DNA from: Paenibacillus alba
Lineage (GTDB): Bacteria > Bacillota > Bacilli > Paenibacillales > NBRC-103111
Assembly: GCF_013204855.1 (NCBI RefSeq)
Contig: NZ_JABMKZ010000021.1
Location: 1-64,000, forward strand
Direction of reading: 5' to 3'
Length of the DNA: 64,000 nucleotides
Below are positions 8,406 to 17,998 of the stretch, piece by piece; position 1 is the first letter of the stretch, and each line of letters starts with the position of its first letter. Under the pieces are notes generated by a model that was not told where the DNA came from, did not search any database, and saw only the letters and a list, made by a program, of their open reading frames with translations. Both the position numbers and the translations under genes were made by a program.

Positions 8406-10139
8406 TCATGCAATGCTTTCTAATACCGGTAGCCGAATGACGACTTGCGTCCCTCCTTCGGGCACGTTAGACATCTCTATTCCGTATGGAGCCCCATATA
8501 ACGCAGTGATTCGTTCCTTCACATTTTTGATCCCATAACCACCAGCGGTTCTGGCAGCCGTTTGATCCCAGCCCTCTTGCAAGCCACGGCCGTTATCCAT
8601 AATTCGAATCCAAAGGTCACGATCATCCTTTTGCAAACTGACGCATATACGACCTGATCGTCTTCCGTTAAATCCATGTATAATCGCATTTTCGATAAAT
8701 GGCTGCAGGGTTAGTTTCGGCACATAATAGTCTGTGCTTACAGAATTCAGCTCAAACTGTACTTGCAAGTTGTCACCCCAACGGATTTGCTGAATGGTCA
8801 AATAGCACTCTGTATAAACAATTTCTTCGGAAATGCGAATCAAGCTCTCCCCATTGGAAAGTCCGATCCGGAACATTCGCCCCAGCAGCGATATCGCTTT
8901 GCTTATATCAGACTGGTCAGCCTGAATGGCCATCCAATTAATTTGATCCAGCGTGTTGTATAGAAAGTGGGGGTTGATCATCGCTTGCAGCGCTTTTACT
9001 TCGACTTCCTGACGCAGCTTATACTGCTGCTCTAGGGACGAATAAAGCTCACCGATCCGCTCCTGAAGATTCGTATACCCCTGAAATAAGGAGCCAAACT
9101 CGTTGCTATAGTCAGAAGGCAGCTGAACCGCGGGCTCCTCCAAAGAAAATTGATTCATTCTTTTGATTAATAATCGCAAAGGTTTTGTAAAGCCTCTAGA
9201 CAATAAAAGCGCGATGACCAAAGCCAATGCGAGCGCAATAAAGCCGATAGATAAGGATACTTTCACACTTTTGATACTGCTCTCCGTTACGCGTTCCCAG
9301 GGCGTCAGCTCAAAAATCGACCAATCGGAATTATCAAAATTAGACCAAACCATGAGCTGGTCCTTATCGCTGTGAAGCTGGATCCGCTGATAGCCGGTTT
9401 CACGGTTCAGCTCTTCGGCAAATTTCTTATAATGATTCGCATAAAAGGACTCGCTCCGACTGCCGATCGACGTGATGAGTCGTCCTTCATGATCGATCAA
9501 CAGCCGGCTGATATCCTCGGACTCATTGGTCATCGTTTTCTGAATGCCTGCCGCACTTGTATTCAGCATGATAATCCCGTAGTACTGCCCGGAATCCGAG
9601 ACGATTTTCTTCGTAAAACTGATCATTTGCATTTTATTTTTCAGGTAGCTCTGCACCGGATGCTCCGGAATCCAGGCTTGCGGCTTGTTTTCGAGCAGAG
9701 AATACCATGATTCCTTTTTCAAGCTCTCCAAATCAAAGATTTGCACGGGGCTGTAAATGTCTGTTACCAGCTTCGGATCTTCGATATATATCGAGATTGA
9801 TTTAATAAAGGATGAGGTATATACGATGTTCGAGAACGTATTTCGCATATCCTGAAACCGAATAACATCCTCCTGCTGAGAGAACAGAAACTGCTGCAAA
9901 TCATTATTCAGCGAAGCGGTTGAAGCCGTTTGCTCAATAAATTTGATCTGGTTGTTCAGCTCATCCCCCATGCGATTCAGCAGCTTTTGCTGGTAAAATG
10001 AGACGCTTTGGACGTTCTCCCTCGTAGTAAAGCTGGAATTAAACCAGGTCATAATCGTGACCAAGATGAAAATGAGGACTGCAAAGCCGCCAAACAACAG
10101 CCAATCAATGCTAGACTTTTTGAACGGATTTTTCGTCAA
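8406..10139 (-). CDS. Membrane sensor histidine kinase (YesM type)
   Basis: The 577-residue protein has a membrane helix at about 14-33, an extracellular sensing domain of about 255 residues, a second helix at 293-314, a HAMP linker and a His_kinase domain with His391 in INPHFLYNTL. The ATP-binding domain shows the N box (PFIENAIIHGF) and glycine-rich boxes (DNGRGL, GGYGIKN). This is the standard layout of YesM/LytS-like kinases that sense extracellular carbohydrate and phosphorylate AraC-type regulators. It lies between the permease genes and its response regulator in one minus-strand series. Confidence 0.93.
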   Translation of the reverse strand: MTKNPFKKSSIDWLLFGGFAVLIFILVTIMTWFNSSFTTRENVQSVSFYQQKLLNRMGDELNNQIKFIEQTASTASLNNDLQQFLFSQQEDVIRFQDMRNTFSNIVYTSSFIKSISIYIEDPKLVTDIYSPVQIFDLESLKKESWYSLLENKPQAWIPEHPVQSYLKNKMQMISFTKKIVSDSGQYYGIIMLNTSAAGIQKTMTNESEDISRLLIDHEGRLITSIGSRSESFYANHYKKFAEELNRETGYQRIQLHSDKDQLMVWSNFDNSDWSIFELTPWERVTESSIKSVKVSLSIGFIALALALVIALLLSRGFTKPLRLLIKRMNQFSLEEPAVQLPSDYSNEFGSLFQGYTNLQERIGELYSSLEQQYKLRQEVEVKALQAMINPHFLYNTLDQINWMAIQADQSDISKAISLLGRMFRIGLSNGESLIRISEEIVYTECYLTIQQIRWGDNLQVQFELNSVSTDYYVPKLTLQPFIENAIIHGFNGRRSGRICVSLQKDDRDLWIRIMDNGRGLQEGWDQTAARTAGGYGIKNVKERITALYGAPYGIEMSNVPEGGTQVVIRLPVLESIA

Positions 10140-10159
10140 ACGCGCACCTCCTGAAAGAA

Positions 10160-10183
10160 GAAAAAAGCTACATCTCTGCAGCC
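10160..10183 (-). terminator. Weak stem-loop and T-run between permease and kinase genes
   Basis: On the minus strand GGCTGC pairs with GTAGCT around an AGAGAT loop (10166-10183), using two G-U pairs, and is followed by six T residues. It sits in the 53-bp gap after the second permease. It could attenuate transcription into the kinase/regulator genes and so separate transporter from regulator levels. Confidence 0.5.
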
Positions 10184-10192
10184 TTTTTAATA

Positions 10193-11032
10193 TTAACCTT
10201 TGAGTGCACCTGCGGCAATGCCTTCAACAAACTGTTTTTGCACAGCGAAAAAGAAAATCGTGGAAGGCACGATTGAAATTAACGACATAGCAAGCAGCTG
10301 CCCCCAAGAACCATCACCGGATTGAGTGTCTACGAACAGCTTAATGGCTAATCCCACCGTATATTTGCTTACTGAATTGATATAAATCAAATGGCCGAAG
10401 AAATCGTCCCAATTCCATAAGAAACAATAAAGCGCAGTCGTCACCAAGGCGGGACGAATTAAGGGAAGCATGATGCGGAAGTAGATGCCAAACCAGCTGC
10501 AGCCATCCATTTTGGCCGACTCATCCAGTTCTCTCGGAATTCCCCGCATGAATTGAACGAGCAAATAGACGAAGAACGAACCGCCAATACCGCCGGCCAG
10601 CAAATGAGGAATGATGAAGGGCAAATACGTGTTGATCATGTTCATGGAATGGAACATCGTATATTGCGGAATTAATGTGACTTGCCCAGGCAGCATCATC
10701 GTAACCAGAAGAACGCCCAGCCACAATTTACGCAGGGGAAAATCCAAACGCGCAAGGGCAAATGCCGTTAAACTGCAGGAAACCAACGACAAAACAATCA
10801 AAATGATAACCAGCTCGAAGGTGTTCGCATAGAAATGCGTAAATGAAAACTTCGGAATGGCGCTCCAGCCTTGGGTGAAATTACTTAGAACTGGATGTTC
10901 GGGAAATAGCCCGGGAAGCGTCAATTCACTGTCATCCTTCAGAGAAGCCCCAACCCACCACAAGACTGGATAGATCATGATTAGGCTAAAGAGAAGAATG
11001 CTTATCTGTCTTCCGGATATTTTTCTGCTCAC
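10193..11032 (-). CDS. Carbohydrate ABC transporter permease (MalG type)
   Basis: The 279-residue protein has about six membrane helices and the ATPase-contact EAA loop near residue 175-195 (ELDESAKMDGCSWFGIYFRI, then LPLIRP). The C-terminal AAGALKG is typical of MalG-type subunits. Its start overlaps the end of the upstream permease gene by 4 bp, so the two are translationally coupled. Together with the binding protein at 5313-6638 it forms the inner-membrane pore of one sugar importer. The substrate is unknown, probably a product released by the secreted enzyme in the same locus. Confidence 0.92.
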   Translation of the reverse strand: MSRKISGRQISILLFSLIMIYPVLWWVGASLKDDSELTLPGLFPEHPVLSNFTQGWSAIPKFSFTHFYANTFELVIILIVLSLVSCSLTAFALARLDFPLRKLWLGVLLVTMMLPGQVTLIPQYTMFHSMNMINTYLPFIIPHLLAGGIGGSFFVYLLVQFMRGIPRELDESAKMDGCSWFGIYFRIMLPLIRPALVTTALYCFLWNWDDFFGHLIYINSVSKYTVGLAIKLFVDTQSGDGSWGQLLAMSLISIVPSTIFFFAVQKQFVEGIAAGALKG

Positions 11033-11979
11033 TTCTGTTCCCCCCCTGTTTCCGATTCATAGAACACCCAATATTTGGATGAGACGAAAATGAGTGCGGT
11101 TGCCGCGCCTATAACAATTAACAATAGCCAAGCCAGCGCCGACGCATAGCCCATTTGCAATTGATCAAAAGCTCGTTCATACAAATACAAAGCGTACATG
11201 TAGGTGGAGTTGGCTGGACCGCCTTTGGTAATAATGAACGCTTGTGTAAACATTTGAAACGACTGAATCGTTGCCAGGACGAGATTAAACAACAAAATCG
11301 GCGAAAGCATTGGCAGTGTAATCGAAATAAACTGTCTGAACTTCGAGGCTCCGTCAACGCCTGAAGCTTCATAGAGATCATTCGGGATTTGTTTCAACCC
11401 TGCCAAAAAAATGACCATCGTCGAGCCGAACTGCCATACGGCCAATATGATCAAGGTTCCCAGCGATGAGCTTGGATCGCCGATCCATGACTTTCCCGCA
11501 ATGTGGAAATAACTTAACAAATGATTAATGAAGCCATCCTGTCCGAATATTTGCCGCCACAAGATGGAAACCGCGATGCTTGTTCCGATCAAAGAAGGAA
11601 AATAAATAAACGTCCGATAGAAGGACATGCCCTTTATTTCTTTGCGCAGCAGCATCGCAACCAGCAAGGCGAAGATCAGCTTCAGCGGCACGGAGAAAAC
11701 GACGAATTGCAGTGTGACTTTCAAGGACTGAAGGAACTTGTCATCATCAATGAGAATCTGCGAGTAGTTCCCTGTGCCGATCCATGTCGGTTTCGCCAGC
11801 AAAGAGAAGTTGGTGAAGGAATAATATAGCGATAATCCCATCGGCCATAGGATGAAAACAAACAATCCGATCAGCCAAGGCGCCATAAACAAATATCCGA
11901 TATACGGGGTTTCCCATCTTTTTATTTTCTTATCTGTCTTTACTTGTACGTTAGGTATGTGGAGCTCAGTTGACTTCAT
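11029..11979 (-). CDS. Carbohydrate ABC transporter permease (MalF/UgpA type)
   Basis: The 316-residue protein has six predicted membrane helices and an EAA loop (EASGVDGASKFRQFISITLP). The first helix is at APWLIGLFVFILWP. Start ATG 11979 (MKSTELHI) was chosen because GGGAGG lies 8 nt before it; the GTG nine bases upstream would overlap that site. It is the first gene of the permease-kinase-regulator-binding protein series, and no gene lies between it and the germination operon. Known role: one half of the heterodimeric pore of CUT1-family sugar importers. Confidence 0.92.
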   Translation of the reverse strand: MKSTELHIPNVQVKTDKKIKRWETPYIGYLFMAPWLIGLFVFILWPMGLSLYYSFTNFSLLAKPTWIGTGNYSQILIDDDKFLQSLKVTLQFVVFSVPLKLIFALLVAMLLRKEIKGMSFYRTFIYFPSLIGTSIAVSILWRQIFGQDGFINHLLSYFHIAGKSWIGDPSSSLGTLIILAVWQFGSTMVIFLAGLKQIPNDLYEASGVDGASKFRQFISITLPMLSPILLFNLVLATIQSFQMFTQAFIITKGGPANSTYMYALYLYERAFDQLQMGYASALAWLLLIVIGAATALIFVSSKYWVFYESETGGEQK

Positions 11980-12087
11980 ACCGTACACCTCCCTGTTGCT
12001 TCAAGTATAAGGAATGGGCAGGAGCATGAGTATACTAGAATCGAGCAATAAACTTTAGAAATCGCGCACAAATCGGGGAGACGAACT

Positions 12088-12288
12088 TTACTTCCAGAAC
12101 CATTTGTCATAAATGAAGTATCCGATAAGCGACAAGCCAGACAGGGTTATATTAAACCATCCTACAAAAATCGCTCCTTTTTTTTCTTTGCTCATATTCG
12201 CTTTCACATAGATTTTCACGTCGAAACACAAAACCAGAATTCCGGAGAGCAGCAGCAGCATGATCGTATAATAGTTAAAAGTAATCAT
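12088..12288 (-). CDS. Small two-helix membrane protein of the germinant receptor operon
   Basis: The 66-residue protein has two hydrophobic helices (about 5-23 and 41-58) and a basic middle (KANMSKEKKGA). Genes of this size and topology commonly end gerA-type operons in Paenibacillus and clostridia, where D-like accessory proteins are known. The start at ATG 12288 is supported by GGAGAG upstream; a longer frame to 12306 would include that site. It follows the GerC-type gene by 26 bp and probably belongs to the same transcript. A role in receptor assembly is inferred from context only. Confidence 0.7.
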   Translation of the reverse strand: MITFNYYTIMLLLLSGILVLCFDVKIYVKANMSKEKKGAIFVGWFNITLSGLSLIGYFIYDKWFWK

Positions 12289-12314
12289 CGATGCTTCTCT
12301 CCTCACGAATCGCG

Positions 12315-13541
12315 CTATTTGGCTTTCGTACCAATACGCCGAATTTTGATGTGCAATTTAACGTCAACGGCTATATCTTTGTACATGTCTTCCCATTTTT
12401 CCTTGCTTTTAATTTCTCTGTTCCAATAAGCCGGCTGGAAAGCTCGCACGTTCTCACCGAAACCAAAAATGTCACTGCCATCCCTTTGCGTTTGTTGAAT
12501 CAATTTTTCGAAGCTGACTTTTCCGTCTTTTTCAATTTGTTGTTCTAATTGTTTCAACGTTTCCTTGGAAATGGTTACATTTTCATTGGATTTCTCACGC
12601 AAATCCCCTTCAATTAAGCACACAACAGTGGCATGAACTTTACCATCTTGAATTGATGTCGTTATTTTTGCCTTGCGATGCGTGGATTGAAAGAAAACAG
12701 ACGTGCCCGAACCGGGAAACTGCTCCATCACACTGTAACCGCCAGGATTGATCTGTTTCATCGCCAGAAAATGACCGATTTCCAAAGGCGTCGTCGTTCC
12801 TTTCATTTTATCGCCTTTGAAATACGCCAAGCCGGCTATTTCAATATTCGATGCTTTTTTCAAGTCAAGGTAAGGGAGCACCCCTTCTTGTCCTTTGGCA
12901 GAGCTGGCACTATAAAAAACACCTAAGAAATAATTAGGAAGCATCCCCATTTCAGTCGCATGATCCAATGTGGCGAGCAGATATAAGGACGGAACACGTT
13001 CTAATTGCGGAGTAGCATGCATGAACTCTGACGCTTTCCCTTTGGAAACAACCATCCAAACCGTTCTTCTGACTTGAGGCTGACGACGAAAGAAATCTTT
13101 TTCGTTCTGAATCCCTTTCCTCGCGAGCGCTTCTGAGACTACGATGACCCTCAAATGCCCAAAAAACAATCGATCGGCCAACTGCTGCTGAAGATTCATG
13201 ATCGAATCGTCAATCGTGCTGCCAAAACTGCTGAGCACCCAAACCGGCTTTTGTCCGGCTGTGCTTTCGCTTGTTCCTCCTGGCCCCAAGGGAATACGTC
13301 CGGGAACCGCAATCTGCACAGTCATTTTTATTAATGGTTTTTTGGAGCCACCACTATTCTTTACGATTTGAGTGGCATTACTGCTCTCATTCTTGTCTTC
13401 GGGTGTGACCTCATCAATGGCAATAGCAAGAACGACAGCACGATACTCGATTTCCAAACGATCCCAGCATCCTGTAAGCGTAGGTACGAGCAGCACGAAC
13501 ACGAGAAGCCATTTAATCCGTTTTAGCCACAACTTGATCAC
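12315..13541 (-). CDS. GerAC-family spore germination lipoprotein
   Basis: The 408-residue protein has a lipoprotein signal ending in LTGCWDRLE; the CWDR-E motif right after the lipid-bearing Cys is a hallmark of GerAC proteins. Its C subunit anchors to the outer face of the spore inner membrane and works with the A and B subunits in sensing germinants. Start is GTG 13541 with AGGGGAG 5 nt upstream. It overlaps the GerB-type gene by 29 bp, which implies tight co-expression. Family assignment is firm; the germinant cannot be told from sequence. Confidence 0.92.
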   Translation of the reverse strand: MIKLWLKRIKWLLVFVLLVPTLTGCWDRLEIEYRAVVLAIAIDEVTPEDKNESSNATQIVKNSGGSKKPLIKMTVQIAVPGRIPLGPGGTSESTAGQKPVWVLSSFGSTIDDSIMNLQQQLADRLFFGHLRVIVVSEALARKGIQNEKDFFRRQPQVRRTVWMVVSKGKASEFMHATPQLERVPSLYLLATLDHATEMGMLPNYFLGVFYSASSAKGQEGVLPYLDLKKASNIEIAGLAYFKGDKMKGTTTPLEIGHFLAMKQINPGGYSVMEQFPGSGTSVFFQSTHRKAKITTSIQDGKVHATVVCLIEGDLREKSNENVTISKETLKQLEQQIEKDGKVSFEKLIQQTQRDGSDIFGFGENVRAFQPAYWNREIKSKEKWEDMYKDIAVDVKLHIKIRRIGTKAK

Positions 13542-14634
13542 CCCGGCTCCCCTTACTCTTCTTTCGAATCAGGGCTATTACTAGTAAACCAAACGGGTAG
13601 GCGACCGTAATGAGCAAGCCCCAACGACCGACGATTTGAATAAGCGCATACATGTCGAGTAGATTCTGTGGAAACATGGCAATGACATAGATGAAAGGAA
13701 GCAGGAAAAAGGAAAACAACTTGTGATCACGCAAGCGTAAAAGTTGGGTTAGAAAACGAATCGCCAAATAATAGGAGGAGAGCAAAGTAGTAAACACCGC
13801 TGTAACCCAAACAGCCAGAAAAGCGCCATCCAACCTCTCCAAAATATTAGCAGGCAGCGACGTAGTTTTGGCTAATTCCAAGGTAGGCCAAACCAAATTT
13901 TTGACCTCTTCCGCCCCGAATACGCCTACCGTCGCAACGACGATAAGCAAATAAAGACCTCCTGTAATCAACATCCCGACGAAGCTCGATATCTTGGCTC
14001 TTTCCGGTCGGCGCATTGCAGGAATCACGATGGTCATAACGAAAGATCCCTGAAACAAGGCTGCCATTGTCAGCGTTCCCCCGAGTATCCCCTTGGGTTC
14101 ATTCCCCCACACTGGAAGCAAATAGACCATATGCGCATTTTTAAGCGATAAAACAACGATCAATACGAGAGGAAACACAATCACCGGAAAATAAAAGTGA
14201 TGGAAATAAGTAAAGGTCGTCATGTTGGCCCGGGACGAAAGAGCAGCTAACAAAAGCATGACAATAACCGTCACTTCCAGCGGCGTTTTGGTTAAGACAG
14301 ACGTTACAACGACCTCACCGAATTCTCGTGATGCCAGCGCCGTGATTACACCAAAGAAAACGATTATTAGAATACTGAATAGACAAGCCGCCCATTTGCC
14401 GATCAAAACTTCGCTATATTCAATAATGGATTGATTCGGATAACGCATACCCAGCAGGGTAATTAACCAAAGCCCAATGAAAGCGATAATGATCCCCATC
14501 AGTGTAACGAGCGGAGCGGCTGAATCAGCAGCTTTGACAGCAAAGAGTGAGAGCGCTAGCACGCCTACGCCTACAATGGTACTAATCAGTATGATCGCTG
14601 CTTGAATCACCGTTACTTGGCGAGCTTGCTCCAT
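13513..14634 (-). CDS. GerAB-family germinant receptor permease subunit
   Basis: The 373-residue protein has ten hydrophobic segments and belongs to the APC-like spore permease family. The N-terminal helix (QVTVIQAAIILISTIVG) and the RYPNQSIIEYSEVLIG segment are typical. In known receptors the B subunit binds the amino-acid germinant. AAGGAGGGGG lies 7 nt before ATG 14634. It overlaps the upstream GerA-type gene by 53 bp and the downstream GerC-type gene by 29 bp. Confidence 0.92.
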   Translation of the reverse strand: MEQARQVTVIQAAIILISTIVGVGVLALSLFAVKAADSAAPLVTLMGIIIAFIGLWLITLLGMRYPNQSIIEYSEVLIGKWAACLFSILIIVFFGVITALASREFGEVVVTSVLTKTPLEVTVIVMLLLAALSSRANMTTFTYFHHFYFPVIVFPLVLIVVLSLKNAHMVYLLPVWGNEPKGILGGTLTMAALFQGSFVMTIVIPAMRRPERAKISSFVGMLITGGLYLLIVVATVGVFGAEEVKNLVWPTLELAKTTSLPANILERLDGAFLAVWVTAVFTTLLSSYYLAIRFLTQLLRLRDHKLFSFFLLPFIYVIAMFPQNLLDMYALIQIVGRWGLLITVAYPFGLLVIALIRKKSKGSRGDQVVAKTD

Positions 14635-16300
14635 CGGTATTCCCCCTCCTTGTATTCCCTACTTTCAATGGATCTAAGGTATTATTAGGCGCTTGCTTGA
14701 ATGCCTCAACATCCATACCCAATCGGGTTGCATTCGGTGTATGCAGAAGTGCCGGCCTCTTGGGCATGGACCAGAGCGGAAACCGAGCGATAGTATCTTT
14801 CATGCCCTGGAAATTCCCAGGGACGATTGGGCTTAAATAGGGGACTCCAAACGATCTTAACGAGAGCATATGGTTGGCGATTAGAATTAACCCAATCATC
14901 ACCCCGTACAAGCCAAAGATGCCTGCTATAATCACAAGTGGAAAACGGAGCATCCGTAATGCGAGAGCCGCGTTGTAGGCCGGTGTGGCAAAGGAGCCAA
15001 TCGTTGTTAGAGCGATGATAACGACAGTAATCGGACTGATGAAGCCTGCTGCAACCGCAGCCTGTCCGATCACCAGCACACCTACAATGGAGAGCGCCCC
15101 GCCGACCTGCTGAGGCAGACGCAACGTCGCTTCCCTCAACACTTCCATGGAAATCTCCATAACGAGAACTTCGATGACAGAAGGAAACGGTACCCCAGCT
15201 CTCCCCCCCGATACCGCAACCGCGAATTCCGTGGGAATCAGCTCCGGATTGAACGAAATTAACGCTACATACAAGGATGGGAATATTAAAGAGAAAATAA
15301 GAGCAACCAGTCGTGCTAATCGAATAAAGCTGACTAGGAGAAACCGTTCCGAATAATCCTCCACCGTCTGGTAGAACTGACTGAATACTGTCGGTAGGAT
15401 CAATGCAAATGGCGAGCCATCCACCAACAGAATGACCCTGCCTTCCAAGAGATTGGCGACCGCCTTATCCGGTCGTTCTGTATTTTGAATTTGCGGAAAA
15501 GGGGAGAGATGGTTGTCTTCAATAAATTGCTCCAGATAGCCAATATCAATAATGCCGTCAATATCAATCAAGGATAATCGGTTAAACACTTCCTCAACAA
15601 GCGCCGGGTTCACAATACCGTCCAAGTAACAAACAGCCACTTTGGACTTGGTCACACGTCCTATCCGAATCGTTTTCACCCGGAGATCCGGCGTTGGCAG
15701 ACGATAGCGCAGCAAGGAAAGATTCGTCCCCAATAACTCAATAAAGCCTTCCCGTGCTCCGCGGATAACTTGCTCGGTTTCTGGCTGCGTAATGGATCGC
15801 TTATCCACATGGCGAGTGTTGAAATGGAAGGCTTCCTCCAGCCCCTCCACCAAGAGAACCGTTTCACCCTGAACAATGGCCTGAACTACCTCCGTTAACC
15901 GTCCTTCCGTTCTGCCTTCACAAGCGTAAAGGGTCTCGTTTAATAAAACTTCCTTCAACGGACGGCTTTCGTTCGCATTCCCTTGTTCCTGCGTCGAAGT
16001 TAACATCATCGGTTTTAGAATGTGCTCGTTCAAATACTGCTTATCAATCAAGTCCGCAAAATACATAACGACAGCGGAGTACTGGCCAAATATGCGAAGC
16101 TCGCGCATGACAAAATCGTCATTCTCACCTAGCAATTGTTCAACGAACGAAATCGTCGCTTCGACATGCGGGCTGATTTTGGCGTTCTCATTTTGCTCCA
16201 TCGTCTCATTGACAGGAATCGCCTTAGCTGGAAACTTTCCAAGCTGCTGGTTAGGGGAACTTTGTCTTGACCTCCGTTTAAACCATTGCCACATGGCCAT
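14582..16300 (-). CDS. GerAA-family germinant receptor subunit
   Basis: The 572-residue protein has a large soluble N-terminal region (to about 315), followed by several membrane helices. The conserved segment PFPSVIEVLVMEISMEVLRE (about residues 375-394) is the signature of GerA/SpoVAF proteins. The A subunit oligomerises into a membrane ion channel in current models. GGAGG lies upstream of two alternative ATG codons at 16300 and 16294; either may be used. It is the first gene of the A-B-C-small protein operon and probably forespore-expressed, though I could not identify a convincing sigma-G promoter. Confidence 0.92.
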   Translation of the reverse strand: MAMWQWFKRRSRQSSPNQQLGKFPAKAIPVNETMEQNENAKISPHVEATISFVEQLLGENDDFVMRELRIFGQYSAVVMYFADLIDKQYLNEHILKPMMLTSTQEQGNANESRPLKEVLLNETLYACEGRTEGRLTEVVQAIVQGETVLLVEGLEEAFHFNTRHVDKRSITQPETEQVIRGAREGFIELLGTNLSLLRYRLPTPDLRVKTIRIGRVTKSKVAVCYLDGIVNPALVEEVFNRLSLIDIDGIIDIGYLEQFIEDNHLSPFPQIQNTERPDKAVANLLEGRVILLVDGSPFALILPTVFSQFYQTVEDYSERFLLVSFIRLARLVALIFSLIFPSLYVALISFNPELIPTEFAVAVSGGRAGVPFPSVIEVLVMEISMEVLREATLRLPQQVGGALSIVGVLVIGQAAVAAGFISPITVVIIALTTIGSFATPAYNAALALRMLRFPLVIIAGIFGLYGVMIGLILIANHMLSLRSFGVPYLSPIVPGNFQGMKDTIARFPLWSMPKRPALLHTPNATRLGMDVEAFKQAPNNTLDPLKVGNTRRGNTDGASSPSNGDSSSDHTD

Positions 16301-16385
16301 GCCGCTAATGCCTCCTAAGCTTGCCGATTTCCATTCATTTCCGTCTACGTATTTTTATCCAATTTGCGGAATATATACTCTTCCA

Positions 16386-16431
16386 AAATAAAAAGACTGC
16401 ATTCACCCAAGAAAGAAGAGTGATTGCAGTC
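16386..16431 (-). terminator. Rho-independent terminator after rsfA-like gene
   Basis: On the minus strand GACTGCAATCACTC (16418-16431) pairs with GGGTGAATGCAGTC (16395-16408), followed by a T-rich run (TTTTTATTTT). It separates the rsfA-like gene from the gerA-type operon. Confidence 0.8.
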
Positions 16432-16456
16432 GAGCGTTTGAATTCCAGCCAAAACT

Positions 16457-16996
16457 TCATACATTCAAATTTAAAGATGTTAAGCTTCTTGCTCTGTTCA
16501 TGATTTTCAGAAACGTTTGGAGATCCTCTGCCGCAACATCTTCGTTCGATTTAATGGGCTCAAAGTTATGAGTCTTTTGATTTTTCAATTCATTTATTTC
16601 AATCCTGAGCTTCGAATTCTCTTGAATTAACTGTTCAAACTTATACGCTTGATCCTTCGCAATCTGAATGATTTGTCTAAATGCTTCATCATATTTGATT
16701 GAAGTACCCTCATCATCCAGTGCTCGAACTGCTGAGACAGTAGGATGAGCTTCTCTTTTTTGCTGTTTTTGTTTAATCCGATACAATTTAGCATCGGTTA
16801 TCTCAGCCTCGTACTGTTTACGCAATTCTTTATTCCATCGGAACCCACAAGCAGCCACAGTCCGATTCATTCTACTCGCTGATTCTTCAAATGCGGCAAG
16901 CTGTGTACTGCCATTTTTGATATGACTAATAACGGTTTTGGCTAACGTTATATCATGATTCTCTATCCAAGCATCTTCTCGTCTCTTATCTTTCAT
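16457..16996 (-). CDS. rsfA: RsfA-family prespore transcriptional regulator
   Basis: The 179-residue protein begins with a Myb-like DNA-binding region (about 5-65): EDAWIENHDITLAKTVISHI, then TQLAAFEESASRMNRTVAACGFRWN. This closely follows B. subtilis RsfA, a sigma-F-dependent regulator that tunes sigma-F and sigma-G target genes in the prespore. A coiled-coil-like segment (about 100-150, KFEQLIQENSKLRIEINELK) follows, as in that family. It is monocistronic with its own terminator. Its position just upstream of the germination operon fits a sporulation-stage function, but direct control is not shown. Confidence 0.88.
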   Translation of the reverse strand: MKDKRREDAWIENHDITLAKTVISHIKNGSTQLAAFEESASRMNRTVAACGFRWNKELRKQYEAEITDAKLYRIKQKQQKREAHPTVSAVRALDDEGTSIKYDEAFRQIIQIAKDQAYKFEQLIQENSKLRIEINELKNQKTHNFEPIKSNEDVAAEDLQTFLKIMNRARSLTSLNLNV

Positions 16997-17069
16997 TCTG
17001 GTCCACCTTCTTTACTATGTTATTAGAAATTGTTGCCTGTAATAATAATTTTATTCAATGTTCATGCAT

Positions 17070-17096
17070 AAAAGACCCACATATCGTATATGTGGG
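17070..17096 (-). terminator. Hairpin after the 17115-17411 gene
   Basis: CCCACATAT pairs with ATATGTGGG around CGT (17076-17096), followed on the minus strand by TCTTTT. The T-run is short, so termination strength is uncertain. On the plus strand a looser T-rich stretch also follows. Confidence 0.6.
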
Positions 17097-17114
17097 CCTC
17101 TTTCTAGCTTTTTT

Positions 17115-17411
17115 TCAGTAAAAATCGTTGTATCCACGTTTTCCAAATGATATTTTGGAAGGCAAATCTTTATCTTTTAAACTTGCATAGGCCTTTAGAA
17201 TATCTGGTGCATACTCCCTGGTAAGTATCATCCCACCAATAGTTGATTTAATATTTTCCAAATCCTTTTGGTCCATTTTGGACAATTCGTCTATTAAGAA
17301 TCTTACTTGTTTCCCGTAGTAATGCTCGAGTGCAGTAGATAGAGAATTTTTATCATCATCAGACAAGCGTTCGAATTCAGTCAGTACCTTTTTAGCAATC
17401 TCGTTCTTCAT
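17115..17411 (-). CDS. Small acidic helical protein, function unknown
   Basis: I do not recognise this 98-residue protein. It looks soluble and helical, with many Lys/Asp/Glu residues (LTEFERLSDDDKNSLSTALE, ELSKMDQKDLENIKS). The start was set at ATG 17411 (MKNEIAKKV) because AGGAGG lies 8 nt upstream; a longer open frame to 17459 would contain that site inside the coding region. A hairpin follows the stop codon, so it is monocistronic. No family or role can be assigned. Confidence 0.6.
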   Translation of the reverse strand: MKNEIAKKVLTEFERLSDDDKNSLSTALEHYYGKQVRFLIDELSKMDQKDLENIKSTIGGMILTREYAPDILKAYASLKDKDLPSKISFGKRGYNDFY

Positions 17412-17494
17412 AAATACCGCCTCCTGCCACTTGTTGGGGACATTCTTCTCTTCTTCCATAAAGTCAAATGAGTATAATTTTTCCTTTTAATCTT

Positions 17495-17998
17495 TCAAAT
17501 GTTTGGATGATTCGTCGCAGCGCTATGTCTTTTTTGTATCGCATGCATGCCCATAATCACAGCCACAAGCTCGTATGAGTCCAAAGATGGGGATTTATTG
17601 CTTAGAAGAAAAGCGCCTGCTGAAAACCAGCCATTCACTTTTTCGAAGCTGGCAACGAGCTTGGCGGAGTCGTCGAATATCTCATATTCCTTAGAAAACG
17701 CCAGTGACGAGATCTCGTAGCTGCCTCGCCCTTCGGTTTCGTAGATGAATTTTTTATTGAGAAATGAAAATTGGCTTTTCAGTATGCCTAATTGTCCACC
17801 ATCAGCACCGGTAACCTCCCATTTGCCTGAGAAAATCGGAAAACTCCCTTTACACAGCAGCTGGCCATTTTGCCCAAAAACCTCTATTGCAGAACTAAAA
17901 GCGCTCTTTAAATCTAACTGACCGACATTTTCTTCCTGTTCATTCAGAATCTCCGTAATACCGCTGCTTATAAAATTATCTCGGAAGTATAGATTCAA
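17495..17998 (-). CDS. LURP-one/tubby-like beta-barrel domain protein
   Basis: The 167-residue protein has repeated beta-strand patterns: GKWEVTGADGGQLGILKSQF, KKFIYETEGRGSYEIS, SKEYEIFDDSAKLVASFEKV. These resemble the YxjI/LURP-one-related tubby fold and suggest a membrane-lipid-associated or scramblase-like barrel. The C-terminal helix (YELVAVIMGMHAIQKRH) matches related Bacillales proteins as I remember them. It stands alone, about 80 bp upstream of the 17115-17411 gene. Function is unknown. Confidence 0.65.
   Translation of the reverse strand: MNLYFRDNFISSGITEILNEQEENVGQLDLKSAFSSAIEVFGQNGQLLCKGSFPIFSGKWEVTGADGGQLGILKSQFSFLNKKFIYETEGRGSYEISSLAFSKEYEIFDDSAKLVASFEKVNGWFSAGAFLLSNKSPSLDSYELVAVIMGMHAIQKRHSAATNHPNI

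Noticed and set aside
16020..16391. Plus-strand open frame opposite the GerA-type gene
   Set aside because: It is the antisense shadow of a well supported gene and lacks a ribosome site.
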